From the NCBI RefSeq assembly GCF_006385555.1, contig NZ_CP041036.1:4092001-4156000 (forward strand): 64,000 nt of DNA. Direction: 5' to 3'. The DNA comes from Shewanella polaris (GTDB taxonomy: Bacteria; Pseudomonadota; Gammaproteobacteria; Enterobacterales; Shewanellaceae). The position numbers were made by a program, and so were the translations under genes. Shown here piece after piece: positions 18,009-28,081 of this stretch; the first letter of the stretch is position 1; each line of letters opens with the position of its first letter. The notes under the pieces are model-generated. The model had not been told where the DNA came from. It saw only the letters and a list, made by a program, of their open reading frames with translations, and did not search any database.

Positions 18009-20065
18009 TATTTATCCTGTGCTAAACGTTGTAACTTACGAGCACGCCATAAATGTTGTAAAATAAATGCCACGACCAAACCAAAGCCTAACTCATCACT
18101 TAACGGTGTCGCCATAATCAAACAACCACCAGCAATAAAACCTAAAACACGCTCCCACCAATAAAGGTTTTGTAATAAATACCCTGTAAATATCACACCC
18201 CAAATGCCAATCGCAACCGCCGCTTTAAGTACCACAAAAATGGTATCCAGTATGCCGCCACCTTGAAGCATTAATGCCGGATCATATACCGCCATAAACG
18301 GAATAATAAACCCTGCTATAGCAATTCGAATAGCCCATAAACTTATTTTTAAACCCTTTTCTTTCGCAATAGGTGCCGCCGCAAAACACGCTAATGCAAC
18401 CGGTGGTGTAAGGTCAGCCATAATGCCAAAATAAAACACAAACATGTGCGACACGATCAACGGCACACCTAAATCTAATAATGCTGGGGCGGCAATGGAG
18501 CTGGTAATAATATAATTAGGGATGGTTGGGATCCCCATGCCTAATACCAAACACGTCACCATCGTCAGCAATAAAGACAAAAATAAATTATCTTGCCCGA
18601 CGGCTAAAATATAACCTGCAAACGTAGATGCTATACCCGTAAGTGACACAATCCCAATAATCACCCCAACCAATGCACACGCAATACCAACAGGCACAGC
18701 GTGACGAGCACCTTCAACTAACGCGTGCAAACATAAGGTTAGGGTTTCTTTACCACCTTTAACAAACCAACAAATCACCACCAGCATAGCGATAACGCCA
18801 AACATTACCCCAATGCCTAACTGGAAAAAGCCAGCACATAACACCCCTAGCGCTATCCAAAAAGCAAACCGCATTGCGGCTGATGATAGATTAAGGATAA
18901 TCGCTGAACCTAAAATCACAATCGCAGTGAGTGCTAAACCAACCATGCCAGAAAACAGCGGTGTACGACCGGAAAATAACAAACCAATCAAAATAAATAG
19001 CGGAATGAGTAAGTACCAACGCAACTTAATTGCCGCCCACGGATCAGGACATTGATCTTTGGGTAAGCCAGATAAATTGGCGCGTTTAGCTTCTAAATGC
19101 ACCATCCAGAACACCGAACAAAAATACAATACTGCGGGGATCATCGCCGCTTTAGCAATTTCAATAAATTGAACGTTAATGGTTTCAGCCATAATAAAGG
19201 CTACGGCACCCATAATCGGCGGCATAATTTGGCTGCCCATACTGGATGTGGCTTCTACTCCACCCGCAAAAGCAGAGCGATAACCAAAACGCTTCATTAA
19301 TGGAATCGTAAACTGGCCAGTTGTCACCACATTGGCCACCCCCGAACCCGTAATGGTACCCATGAGTGCCGATGACACCACCGACACTTTTGCAGGCCCT
19401 CCTACTTTATGGCCAAATAAGCCCATAGCAAAGTCGGTAAATAAGCGGATCATTCCAGCCTGCTCTAAAAAGGCACCAAACAGAATAAACAAGAAAATAT
19501 AGGTCGCAGATACATAGGTTGGTGTACCATATAAGCCTTCTGTACCAAAGGCCAACTGGTTAATAATTTGGTCAAAACCATAGCCTCGGTGCATCAATTC
19601 ACCAGGCAAATACTCACCAAACAACCCATAAGCCAAAAACAAACCGCAAATGATCGGCAGTGCAATCCCCATCACCCGTCTTGCTGCTTCAAACAATAAC
19701 ACGACCAATACGACACCTATTATCATGTCATTTTGAGTTAAGTCACCAGAACGTTGAATTAAGTCTGCTTCAAATACCCATTGATATACAGCGGTTGTCA
19801 TCCCCGCTAAACCGAGCACCCACGCCAATGGTTGCCATGGCTGACTCTTGCCGATGCCTGGATAACTAATAAACACCACTAATAATAAAAAACCCACGTG
19901 CACGGCGCGTAATACTTGGGTCGAAACAGGATGAAATGCCGCTGTGGTAATTTGAAAAATAGAAAAAATAAGTGCTACAGCAAACAAGGCTTTTGGCCAA
20001 TTACGAGTGTCGGCGCTAAGGCCTTGCTCATGCTCGTTTGTCAGGTTATTGGTTTGATCGTTCAT
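18008..20065 (-). CDS. Fused TRAP transporter permease (small plus large membrane subunits)
   Basis: The 685-residue inner-membrane protein has about 16-18 hydrophobic segments. The first quarter corresponds to the DctQ-like subunit, the rest to the DctM-like subunit with GSGVANVVTTGQFTIPLMKRFGY, GSQIMPPIMGAVAFIMAE and GMGIPTIPNYIITSS motifs. The fusion is characteristic of TAXI-type TRAP systems, which import small organic acids or amino acids with a sodium gradient. The solute-binding gene lies upstream and DUF1850 downstream. Confidence 0.92.
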   Translation of the reverse strand: MNDQTNNLTNEHEQGLSADTRNWPKALFAVALIFSIFQITTAAFHPVSTQVLRAVHVGFLLLVVFISYPGIGKSQPWQPLAWVLGLAGMTTAVYQWVFEADLIQRSGDLTQNDMIIGVVLVVLLFEAARRVMGIALPIICGLFLAYGLFGEYLPGELMHRGYGFDQIINQLAFGTEGLYGTPTYVSATYIFLFILFGAFLEQAGMIRLFTDFAMGLFGHKVGGPAKVSVVSSALMGTITGSGVANVVTTGQFTIPLMKRFGYRSAFAGGVEATSSMGSQIMPPIMGAVAFIMAETINVQFIEIAKAAMIPAVLYFCSVFWMVHLEAKRANLSGLPKDQCPDPWAAIKLRWYLLIPLFILIGLLFSGRTPLFSGMVGLALTAIVILGSAIILNLSSAAMRFAFWIALGVLCAGFFQLGIGVMFGVIAMLVVICWFVKGGKETLTLCLHALVEGARHAVPVGIACALVGVIIGIVSLTGIASTFAGYILAVGQDNLFLSLLLTMVTCLVLGMGIPTIPNYIITSSIAAPALLDLGVPLIVSHMFVFYFGIMADLTPPVALACFAAAPIAKEKGLKISLWAIRIAIAGFIIPFMAVYDPALMLQGGGILDTIFVVLKAAVAIGIWGVIFTGYLLQNLYWWERVLGFIAGGCLIMATPLSDELGFGLVVAFILQHLWRARKLQRLAQDK

Positions 20066-20196
20066 GAAATGCCTCTACACTTATATCACTAAATAATCTC
20101 AACTTTGGGAAAAAATAAGTAAACGATTAATAATGGCCTTAATTGAGCAACGCTATTTATTATCCTAAGTTAAAGAATAAAAAATACAACCAATAC

Positions 20197-20229
20197 AAAA
20201 AGCGCTTGCTGGGTTACCAAACAAGCGCC
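20197..20229 (-). terminator. Hairpin between the TAXI and TRAP genes
   Basis: GCGCTTG pairs with CAAGCGC and is followed by a T-run on the minus strand. It probably lowers read-through so that the binding protein is made in excess over the permease. Confidence 0.7.
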
Positions 20230-20247
20230 AATCAAAGGACTCATATT

Positions 20248-21201
20248 CTATAGCGCATTCACTTCTTTATAATAACGTTCTGCACCAGGGTGTAATGGAA
20301 TAGGCAGATCTTTGGCCGCCGTGGCTAAACTGATAGCCTTCGCAGCCGAGTGTGCAGTACCTAAACGGTCTAGGTTCTCAAACATCAACTTAGTCATTTG
20401 ATACGCAATCTCGTCCGATACACCACTGTGACTTACAAGCAAATTCTGAATTGCTACCGTACTGATATCTTCTGTTTGGCCTTCGTAGGTATTAGCCGTA
20501 ATCACCCCAACTTGATAAGCAGGATTATTAATTTTAGCCACAACATCTGCAGGGATAGCCACAAAGTTGATATCCATTGTTGCGGCTAAATCACGAATGG
20601 CTGCCATACCTAAACCAGATGATTGTAAAGTTGCATCCAGTTGGCGATTTTTAATCAGCTCAACAGATTCGGCATAAGGTAGAAATTCCACGTTACCCAT
20701 ATCGTCGTAACTCAACCCTGCGGCTGCAAAAATGGCACGTGCGTTGAGTTCAGTACCTGACTTAGGCGCCCCGACAGAAATACGTTTGCCTTTTAAATCT
20801 GCAAGGCTGTTAATACCAGCATCTTTATTGGCGACAATTTGGATATAGTTAGAATAAGTTGCCGCAATAACACGTAATTTGTCTAACGGCTTTTTAAAAC
20901 CAGCCTCTGTGTCACCTTTCCATGCAGCCGATACAGAATCACCTAACGCAAGCGCTAACTCACCGCGACCAGCTTGTAATAAGTTAAGGTTTTCGACAGA
21001 TGCTTTGGTTGCTTGCACAGAGGTTTTAGAGCCCTCAATGCCATTGCTGTAAAGTTGAGATAAAGCCACACCAATAGGATAGTAAACGCCACTAGTGCCA
21101 CCAGTGAGAATATTAATAAAGGTCGGTGCTGCCATCACTGCGGTACTGATAGATAACACAGCTGCTGCGCCGATCATGCAAAATCGTTTGGTTAATTTCA
21201 T
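20248..21201 (-). CDS. TAXI-family TRAP solute-binding protein
   Basis: The 317-residue periplasmic protein has a signal peptide ending at VMA-AP and the family motif FINILTGGTSGVYYPIGVALSQLY directly after it. KRISVGAPKSGTELNARAI in the middle is also typical. It captures the substrate for the downstream fused permease. The ligand is unknown. Confidence 0.92.
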   Translation of the reverse strand: MKLTKRFCMIGAAAVLSISTAVMAAPTFINILTGGTSGVYYPIGVALSQLYSNGIEGSKTSVQATKASVENLNLLQAGRGELALALGDSVSAAWKGDTEAGFKKPLDKLRVIAATYSNYIQIVANKDAGINSLADLKGKRISVGAPKSGTELNARAIFAAAGLSYDDMGNVEFLPYAESVELIKNRQLDATLQSSGLGMAAIRDLAATMDINFVAIPADVVAKINNPAYQVGVITANTYEGQTEDISTVAIQNLLVSHSGVSDEIAYQMTKLMFENLDRLGTAHSAAKAISLATAAKDLPIPLHPGAERYYKEVNAL

Positions 21202-21458
21202 TTACAATATCCTTATTTTTTATATGATTATGAATTTTATTGTGTTGTTACACTACCACTGACATCCTAGGCAATCTATATAGACTAAAGGCTAATAACA
21301 GCGTTAAAATATCTTTTTCCAAACTATTTCAGTAACTTCGCTAATTCCCTCAAAAGCATCCTTAGCTTTTATCATCACCAACACCCTCATAAACTTAATT
21401 TATAACTTGATTGAGTGAACAATAAATACGCCTCATTCTTGAGTATAGTGATTAGCAT
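21202..21458. other. Promoter region of the TAXI-TRAP cluster
   Basis: AT-rich, with no ORF. The promoter must lie here, but no operator was recognised. Confidence 0.4.
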
Positions 21459-21489
21459 AAAAAAGGTGCCAACAATGTCGGCACCTTCT
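21459..21489 (-). terminator. Terminator of the glycerophosphodiesterase gene
   Basis: AAGGTGCC pairs with GGCACCTT, with a T-run on the minus strand. Confidence 0.85.
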
Positions 21490-21542
21490 TTAAGTATTTG
21501 ACTGGTTCCTTGTCAGATAATAGACAAGAATACTGTTGGCCG

Positions 21543-22820
21543 TTACATATCCATGCAGTTAGCGTAATAAGTCACTGTAGCTGGCCAGTCAGAAAACACA
21601 CCCATTACCCCAACATCTTTTGCCAGTACATCTAGCAGTTCAAAAGTATCACCCTCATTGTCTATGGCATCTGCAATACTTTGATAATACCAACCGCCAC
21701 CGCCTTCGCTAAGTGGACCCGAACGCTCTAATGACCACGCAATAATTTTTAACCCTGCAGCACTGGCCGCTTTAGCATATTCAGAAGGCACGATGGCCTT
21801 GTTAGCATCTAAGGTCACCAGCATCCATAACGGTGGCGCGATAATCTTTACTCCATCAGCGGCTAAAGTATCCATGCTTGGTGACCAGGTTGTACTATTT
21901 TGCGGATCAAAACCACTCAGATCATAACGATCATCAAGGTATACCGCCTGCTCTGCAAATTCTGGCGCATTGGCGATCCAATATTTTACGTCGTCTAAAT
22001 TAAACGATTGCGGAAATACCTGCGATGCATCCACACCTGCCGCAGCATATTCATCTAACATTTTTTGCGCATAATCTTGTTGGGTCAATCCATCATATGG
22101 CATGCTGACACTGGCCGACTTAAGCTCTGGGGTCATCTTTACTCCAGCAGCTTTAAACAAGGCAATACTTTCAGCATGAGTCATTAAGGTGCCATTACCT
22201 GCATACAAATCGGTGCGCCAATTTGGCGTGCCATCCATAAACTCTTCTACTGTGGTGGCATTGGGATTAAAGCCATCCATTTTACCTTTTAAGGTTTTAA
22301 ATTCAGCTAAGCTGATATCACTCGTACAACAGGTTGCTGTCGCGCTAACGCCATTGGCGGCATCCGCTGGTGAAAAAGGCACTGAACATTTATTGGCAAG
22401 TTCAGGAATAGCTAAAATATTAGTGGTAGTCGCTAAATCACACTGCGAGTGACGGCAAACTAACTCTTTATCTGCGGTAAACGTCACGTCACATTCCACA
22501 ATACCTGCGCCCGAATCGATAGCAGCTTGATAAGCTTCTTTGGTATGTTCAGGAAATTGCATTGACGCACCACGATGGCCAATTGAAAAGTCAGTACGAT
22601 AGAATGAATTTGAAGCACATTGAGCTAATTGATTTTTTAACTCACTATCTTGCATTTGATCAATTAAAAACAATGGTCTAGGCCCAACTTGAGCACTAAT
22701 ACTTTTATCAATATCTACCGACGTTGTATTATCGCTATCGTTACTATTACAGGCTGATAAACATATTAGGCACGTTATTACCGACGCCACGCTCAGTAAA
22801 GCCCTAGTATTCCCTGTCAT
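21543..22820 (-). CDS. Glycerophosphodiester phosphodiesterase, lipoprotein
   Basis: The 425-residue protein has a lipobox LSAC near residue 24, so it is a membrane-anchored lipoprotein. The catalytic region [18 protein letters not shown] followed by [18 protein letters not shown] contains the His, Glu and Asp residues of the GDPD family. Later [10 protein letters not shown] supplies another conserved Glu. It releases glycerol-3-phosphate and an alcohol from phospholipid headgroups. It is longer than the enzymes of about 350 residues because of insertions after the first catalytic region. Confidence 0.88.
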   Translation of the reverse strand: MTGNTRALLSVASVITCLICLSACNSNDSDNTTSVDIDKSISAQVGPRPLFLIDQMQDSELKNQLAQCASNSFYRTDFSIGHRGASMQFPEHTKEAYQAAIDSGAGIVECDVTFTADKELVCRHSQCDLATTTNILAIPELANKCSVPFSPADAANGVSATATCCTSDISLAEFKTLKGKMDGFNPNATTVEEFMDGTPNWRTDLYAGNGTLMTHAESIALFKAAGVKMTPELKSASVSMPYDGLTQQDYAQKMLDEYAAAGVDASQVFPQSFNLDDVKYWIANAPEFAEQAVYLDDRYDLSGFDPQNSTTWSPSMDTLAADGVKIIAPPLWMLVTLDANKAIVPSEYAKAASAAGLKIIAWSLERSGPLSEGGGGWYYQSIADAIDNEGDTFELLDVLAKDVGVMGVFSDWPATVTYYANCMDM

Positions 22821-22930
22821 GTTATTGCTCCATATTATTATGCTAATGATTTGATGTTAGTCAAGAATGATAACTTGTTGTTTATATGGCATAGTCTACG
22901 GACTGAATATGAATGAAATAGCGAATTTAT

Positions 22931-23590
22931 ATGACAATTGAATCAACTCAAACAACTATGCTTAATCCGACACTGTATTATGTTCATGATCCAATGTGCA
23001 GTTGGTGCTGGGGATATGGCCCCACTTGGAATGCCTTACAAGTTCAGCTACAACAACAGTTTGGCCAGCAATTGAGCCTACAGTATTTGGTCGGTGGTTT
23101 AGCTCCTGATTCTACTGAACCTATGCCAGAACCGATGCAGCAAATGTTACAACAAACCTGGAAAAATATTACACAACAACTGGGAACTGAATTTAACCAT
23201 GACTTTTGGCAACGTTGTCAGCCAAAACGTTCGACTTACCCAGCTTGCCGAGCCAGTATTATTGCTCGCCAATTTGGTCAAGAACGTGCAATGATCAGTG
23301 CCATTCAACAGGCCTATTACCTACAGGCACAAAACCCATCTGATATTGAGGTATTGTGTACATTAGCTGAATCCTTGGATATGAATGCAGCAATGTTTAA
23401 ACAGCAACTACTCAGTGAAGATATTGATCAACAGTTACAACAAGAAATAGCCTTTACCCGTCAACTGCCAATCCAAGGATTTCCATCATTAGTATTAGTG
23501 GTTGATAATCGTGCGTACCCCATCACGCTTGACTATCATCAATGGCAAACCAGCATGGCAGATATTCAGGCCGTGTTGTCTGAACACTAA
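22931..23590 (+). CDS. DsbA-family (FrnE-like) thioredoxin-fold protein
   Basis: The 219-residue protein without a signal peptide has YVHDPMCSWCWGYGPTW near residue 17, with the CXXC active site CSWC, and a cis-proline segment QGFPSLVLV near residue 180. This pattern fits cytoplasmic DsbA-like oxidoreductases or isomerases. The partner protein is unknown. Confidence 0.82.
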   Translation: MTIESTQTTMLNPTLYYVHDPMCSWCWGYGPTWNALQVQLQQQFGQQLSLQYLVGGLAPDSTEPMPEPMQQMLQQTWKNITQQLGTEFNHDFWQRCQPKRSTYPACRASIIARQFGQERAMISAIQQAYYLQAQNPSDIEVLCTLAESLDMNAAMFKQQLLSEDIDQQLQQEIAFTRQLPIQGFPSLVLVVDNRAYPITLDYHQWQTSMADIQAVLSEH

Positions 23591-23728
23591 TTCTTCATAA
23601 AGAATCCACAAAAAAGGCTATATCAACTGAGACTTTGTTCATCCATTGATTAGCCTTTGGCCTTAACGCCCAATATCCTATACTCTTGCCAACAAAACCC
23701 CAAAAGCAAACTAAACACGAGGCAGTGA

Positions 23729-24409
23729 ATGACAAATCGTAAACGAGGATTTTTCGGTTGGGCATGGTTTGTCATGTGGCGTTTCTTGCTATTACTGGCG
23801 CTATTGATACTGCTGCTGAGATTTGTGCCACCACCAACGACGTCATTTATGCTGCAAAGTGATTATCCGGTGAGTCAGCACTGGATAAGCATTGATGAAC
23901 TGCCAGCACACATGCCATTAGCCGTGGTTGCCGCAGAAGATCAGTTGTTTCCCGAACACTTCGGGGTCGATGTTAACTCCATCAGTAAAGCTCTTAACCA
24001 ATACGACGATGGCGAGGGCCTTCGTGGCGCCAGTACCATCACCCAACAAACCGCGAAAAACCTGTTACTTTGGCCGGGGAGAAGCTTTGTTCGCAAAGGA
24101 TTAGAAGCCGTGTTGGCCGTGAGCCTCGAAGCTATTTGGGGTAAAAAACGTATCTTAGAGGTGTATTTAAACGTCGCTGAATTTGGTAAAGGTATTTATG
24201 GTGTAGAGGCGGCTAGCCAACATTATTTTAATAAATCGGCCCGTTATTTATCCAACAACGAAGCTGCGCGGTTAGCGGTATTATTGCCGAGTCCACGCAA
24301 CCGAAACCCTAACAATTTAACCCCATACCTGCGCCAAAGAGTGGCTTGGGGTGAAAAGCAAATGCGCCAACTTGGCTCTGGCTATCTAAAGTCTATTCTG
24401 GCCAATTAA
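23729..24409 (+). CDS. mtgA: Monofunctional biosynthetic peptidoglycan transglycosylase
   Basis: The 226-residue inner-membrane protein has one N-terminal membrane anchor followed by a GT51 domain: AAEDQLFPEHFGVD (catalytic Glu), GASTITQQTAKNL and EVYLNVAEFG. There is no transpeptidase domain. It polymerises lipid II into glycan strands. Confidence 0.95.
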   Translation: MTNRKRGFFGWAWFVMWRFLLLLALLILLLRFVPPPTTSFMLQSDYPVSQHWISIDELPAHMPLAVVAAEDQLFPEHFGVDVNSISKALNQYDDGEGLRGASTITQQTAKNLLLWPGRSFVRKGLEAVLAVSLEAIWGKKRILEVYLNVAEFGKGIYGVEAASQHYFNKSARYLSNNEAARLAVLLPSPRNRNPNNLTPYLRQRVAWGEKQMRQLGSGYLKSILAN

Positions 24410-24684
24410 CGGCAATGTCATACTAGTAGTTATCGCCATTATCCCAAGGGCAATAACTACTCGAGCTAAACCCCATAATGACATGAGAATAACATTGCTC
24501 ATTGTTAAGCAATTAGCCTCTTATATTGCTCAAAAAATACATTCTCCCTGCAATAGTCATCACACACCGAAAGACATGATGCCAAGCAGTAAGCCTGATG
24601 AAAGCCGGAATTAAAGGGATTTGAAGCGTTTTTACTGTTAGAATACGACCTCATTTTTATCCGCTTTTACGATCAAGGCAGGCT

Positions 24685-26619
24685 ATGACCGTTCTTCTAA
24701 TGACTCCACCGATGACCCAGCTGAATACACCGTATCCAGCAACAGCGTATTTAACCGGTTTTTTACGCTCACGCGGCTATGAGGCGGTTCAGCGAGATCC
24801 TGCGATTGAGCTTTTCCTTGAGATGATGACAGCACCTGCGCTGGACATTATTCGTCAGCACGTAGAAGAAAACTTCGAACACTTTGAAGACGACGAACTA
24901 CCAGATGTTATCTTTAATTTTCTGGCTGAATTTGAGCGTTATCACCTCACTGTAGAACCTGCCATTCGCTTTTTACAGGGCAAAGACCCCAGCCTTGCAA
25001 TGCGCATTAACACCCGCCGTTTTTTACCCGAAGGCCCAGCGTTTGATGCTATTGCTGAGATGGAAGCTGTGTCTGGTGACGTATTGCAAGCGGCCTTTGG
25101 CAACTTAGGCGTACAAGATAAAGCCAAATATCTGGCCACCCTGTTTATTAATGATCTGTCGAACGTTATTACTCAAGGTGTTGATCCCTATTTTGAAGTC
25201 AGCCGTTATGGCGAGAAGCTAGCGGCGGCTAATCCAAGCTTTGACAACCTTTACGACACCCTAATGGGTGAACCGAGTTTCAGCTCTGAAATTTTGGAGC
25301 AGTTGGTCGAAATGTATCTGGAAGACACGCAACCTAGCGTCGTCGCATTAACTGTGCCGTTTCCCGGTAATATGTTGGGCGCTTTACGTATTGCGCAAAC
25401 CTGTAAAGCCATTAATCCAGACATTCCTATCGTCATCGGCGGCGGGTTTGTTAATACCGAGCTACGCGCATTAAAAGATCCTCGCGTATTTGAGTTTATA
25501 GATTTTATCTGCCTGGACGACGGCGAACGCCCACTCATCACTCTGCTGGAATACTTTGAAGGCAAGCGTGAGATTGACGATTTAGTGCGAACCTATTTCC
25601 TCGCAGAAGATGAAAATGGCCAACCTTATGTTCACCTCAATCAAAATACCGAGCTACACGATATTCCACAAAGTGAAGTTGGCGCACCCATTTACGATGG
25701 CCTGCCACTGAACGATTATCTGTCTTTATGTGAAATGCTTAACCCGATGCATCGCATTTGGAGTGACGGACGCTGGAACAAACTGACCATAGCCCATGGC
25801 TGTTACTGGCGTAAATGCAGCTTCTGCGACGTGAGCTTGGACTATATCGACCGCTACGATACCGCTGGCGCCGATGCCTTGGTTGACCGCATTGTAGAGC
25901 TGGTTGAAGAAACCGGACAAACTGGCTTCCATTTTGTCGATGAAGCCTTACCGCCAAAAACCTTATTTGCGTTTGCAAAACGCCTCATTGAACGCGGCGT
26001 AGTGATCAGCTGGTGGGGCAATATTCGTTTTGAACGTACCTTTAGCCCGGCGCGCTGCCAATTACTTGCAGACTCTGGTTGTATCGCGGTTAGCGGCGGC
26101 CTTGAAGTGGCATCTGATCGTCTATTAAAACTGATGAAAAAAGGCGTGAGTGTTGAGCGAGTCGCCCATGTTACCAAAGCCTTTAGTGATGCCGGTATTA
26201 TGGTTCACGCCTATTTGATGTATGGCTTCCCAACACAAACCGAGCAAGAAACCATCGACTCGCTAGAAATGGTGCGGCAGATGATGGAGCAAGGTTGTTT
26301 CCAGTCAGCCTACTGGCACCGTTTTGTCGCCACAATTCACAGCCCGATTGGCATAAACCCAGAGCAATTTGGTATCACCCTTGCTGAACGCCCTGAGATT
26401 TTATTTGCTGAAAACGATGTCGACTTCACCGACCCAACCGGAACAAATCATGAAATGCTTGGAGAAGGCTTGCGTAAAGCAATCTACAACTACATGCACG
26501 GTATCGGCTTCGATCAGCCCATGAGTTTCTGGTTCAACGAACCCGTTACCCGCACTTCAATGAAAAAAGACCTAATTTCAAAAGCGATTAGCAACTTTAT
26601 TCTTAGTAATGAAGAGTAG
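24685..26619 (+). CDS. B12-binding-domain radical SAM protein
   Basis: The 644-residue protein starts with a cobalamin-binding-like Rossmann region (LLMTPPMTQLNTPYPATAYLTGFLRSRG; PSVVALTVPFPGNML; IPIVIGGGFVNTELR). A radical SAM domain follows with AHGCYWRKCSFCD near residue 370. The three cysteines are spaced CX4CX2C, not the usual CX3CX2C. ISWWGNIRFER and SGGLEVASDRLLKLMKKGV are further radical SAM features. The substrate is unknown. The gene looks richer in G+C than its surroundings. It stands alone upstream of dCMP deaminase. Confidence 0.85.
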   Translation: MTVLLMTPPMTQLNTPYPATAYLTGFLRSRGYEAVQRDPAIELFLEMMTAPALDIIRQHVEENFEHFEDDELPDVIFNFLAEFERYHLTVEPAIRFLQGKDPSLAMRINTRRFLPEGPAFDAIAEMEAVSGDVLQAAFGNLGVQDKAKYLATLFINDLSNVITQGVDPYFEVSRYGEKLAAANPSFDNLYDTLMGEPSFSSEILEQLVEMYLEDTQPSVVALTVPFPGNMLGALRIAQTCKAINPDIPIVIGGGFVNTELRALKDPRVFEFIDFICLDDGERPLITLLEYFEGKREIDDLVRTYFLAEDENGQPYVHLNQNTELHDIPQSEVGAPIYDGLPLNDYLSLCEMLNPMHRIWSDGRWNKLTIAHGCYWRKCSFCDVSLDYIDRYDTAGADALVDRIVELVEETGQTGFHFVDEALPPKTLFAFAKRLIERGVVISWWGNIRFERTFSPARCQLLADSGCIAVSGGLEVASDRLLKLMKKGVSVERVAHVTKAFSDAGIMVHAYLMYGFPTQTEQETIDSLEMVRQMMEQGCFQSAYWHRFVATIHSPIGINPEQFGITLAERPEILFAENDVDFTDPTGTNHEMLGEGLRKAIYNYMHGIGFDQPMSFWFNEPVTRTSMKKDLISKAISNFILSNEE

Positions 26620-26848
26620 GTAATAACGAATAACCTGGGCTATCTCATTGGAATAAGTAAACGCAACCTAAAAAATGGGCAGTCAAATTCTGCTATACAG
26701 GCGCACTACGACCCTACTTATATAACAAAGGGTAAGTGAGTTTAAGATTAGAATATTGAAGGTTGATTTATCACTGTTCTGCATAGAGAATAGCGCCTAG
26801 TAGAAGTGATAGTTAACATGTTACATAAAGCATAGGAACGGCAATAAG

Positions 26849-27283
26849 ATGATGACAAAATGGGCGAAACGCTTTTTACAGATGGCCGAGCTCGTAGCAT
26901 CTTGGAGTAAAGATCCCTCCACCCGAGTTGGTGCGGTGATCACCGAAAACAACCGCATCGTCTCTTTAGGCTTTAATGGTTATCCTCACGGAATATCTGA
27001 TAGTGCGGAAACCGATAACCGTGAAATGAAGCTGCTAAAAACGCTCCATGCAGAAGAAAACGCCATATTGCATGCCAAACGAGATCTCAGTAGCTGTGAG
27101 ATTTGGGTAACCCACTTTCCTTGCCCAAACTGCGCCGCCAAGATTATCCAAACTGGATTGCGCACTGTGCACAGCCCGCAACCCAACGAAGATTTTTTAT
27201 CGCGCTGGGGAGATAAGATTAAAGTCAGCCAAGATATGTTTGAGCAAGCAGGCGTTCAAGTCGATTGGATGCAAGTAGATTAA
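26849..27283 (+). CDS. Deoxycytidylate (dCMP) deaminase family protein
   Basis: The 144-residue zinc enzyme converts dCMP to dUMP for thymidylate synthesis. Zinc-site motifs HAEENAILHA (about residue 68) and PCPNCAAKI (about residue 91) are intact, and the N-terminal KDPSTRVGAVI is typical. It is intact, but its last 40 codons occur a second time at 29364-29484 in diverged form, flanking inserted genes. A 16-base palindrome GTCAGAGTTCTCTGAC follows the stop. Confidence 0.9.
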   Translation: MMTKWAKRFLQMAELVASWSKDPSTRVGAVITENNRIVSLGFNGYPHGISDSAETDNREMKLLKTLHAEENAILHAKRDLSSCEIWVTHFPCPNCAAKIIQTGLRTVHSPQPNEDFLSRWGDKIKVSQDMFEQAGVQVDWMQVD

Positions 27284-27403
27284 GTCAGAATAGTCAGAGT
27301 TCTCTGACTAAATTAACGTCGTGGCGTTTCGCCCACACCTATTCTAGAAACAAGATCTGATAGCAAGGTTGTCAATTTAGTTCTGACCAATTTGGGATAC
27401 TAT

Positions 27404-27745
27404 TTATTTCCGTATTTGCAGAATATAGAGCGAAACCATCACCCCATAAGCAACTGAAACTAGAAACGATGTAAAATAAAGCATGATGATTTGTGAACTA
27501 GCCGGTTCATTTAACCCAAGACTATTTGCAAAAACTAACACCCCAGATAAAAAAACTGCGAATACAGTGAAAAACAATATTGTCTGTAATATAACGTTAT
27601 GACTAAATTTGGTGACATGAGGTGGTTTTATTTTTATACCACACTTCCATAAATACCTATAAAACAGCGGTGCATAGGCATTATGGGAAATACCTTTGTC
27701 ACTCATTAAACGGCCATACAGTTTTACTCTGTCTTGAAATAACAC
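27404..27745 (-). CDS. Small DUF6404-like membrane protein
   Basis: The 113-residue protein has GISHNAYAPLFYRYLWKCGIKIKPPHV, the DUF6404 core, followed by two hydrophobic helices and a short tail. The open frame reaches an ATG at 27781, but GAGGATTAAT stands directly before a GTG at 27745, and starting there gives the usual family N-terminus. Function is unknown. It lies 59 bases downstream of another small membrane-protein gene, within the insertion that separates the two dCMP deaminase 3' ends. Confidence 0.65.
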   Translation of the reverse strand: MLFQDRVKLYGRLMSDKGISHNAYAPLFYRYLWKCGIKIKPPHVTKFSHNVILQTILFFTVFAVFLSGVLVFANSLGLNEPASSQIIMLYFTSFLVSVAYGVMVSLYILQIRK

Positions 27746-27804
27746 ATTAATCCTCGATACTTGGTCCCTACTTGGTCCCATTTGAGGAGTTGATAATCAC
27801 TTTG

Positions 27805-28050
27805 TTAAAATACTCGTTCGTTATACTGATATGAAACTTTCAATTTTTTGATGGTTCTAACTAACCCAGATACTCCGCAAATACCTGAACAAATTAGTCC
27901 CACTTGCAAAATATTAACTGAATTGAAGCTAAAATCGTTTGAATAGGCAACAACACCTATTAAGTGACCTAACTGAAAAATACCCGCTGCTGTTGCAATT
28001 GAAAAGATGCTTAACCAAAGCCAGTTAAAAAAGTTTTCTTGGTGTTTCAT
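27805..28050 (-). CDS. Small two-helix membrane protein, unknown
   Basis: The 81-residue protein starting MKHQENFFNWLWLSIF has two hydrophobic segments and a basic tail (RTIKKLKVSYQYNERVF). AAGGAAGCGTT precedes the ATG at 28050; the frame open to 28110 runs into the transposase end sequence and is not used. It is not recognised. It probably forms an operon with the DUF6404-like gene. Confidence 0.55.
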   Translation of the reverse strand: MKHQENFFNWLWLSIFSIATAAGIFQLGHLIGVVAYSNDFSFNSVNILQVGLICSGICGVSGLVRTIKKLKVSYQYNERVF

Positions 28051-28081
28051 AACGCTTCCTTGCTGCTTTATGCAATTAATC

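Noticed and set aside
25251..26177. Several long antisense ORFs inside the radical SAM gene
   Set aside because: They are overlaps caused by low stop-codon density in the G+C-rich gene; the sense frame has all family motifs.
27284..27403. attC site downstream of the DUF6404-like gene
   Set aside because: Partial inverted repeats (AACTAAATT / AATTTAGT) are present, but core sites with GTTRRRY are not convincing.
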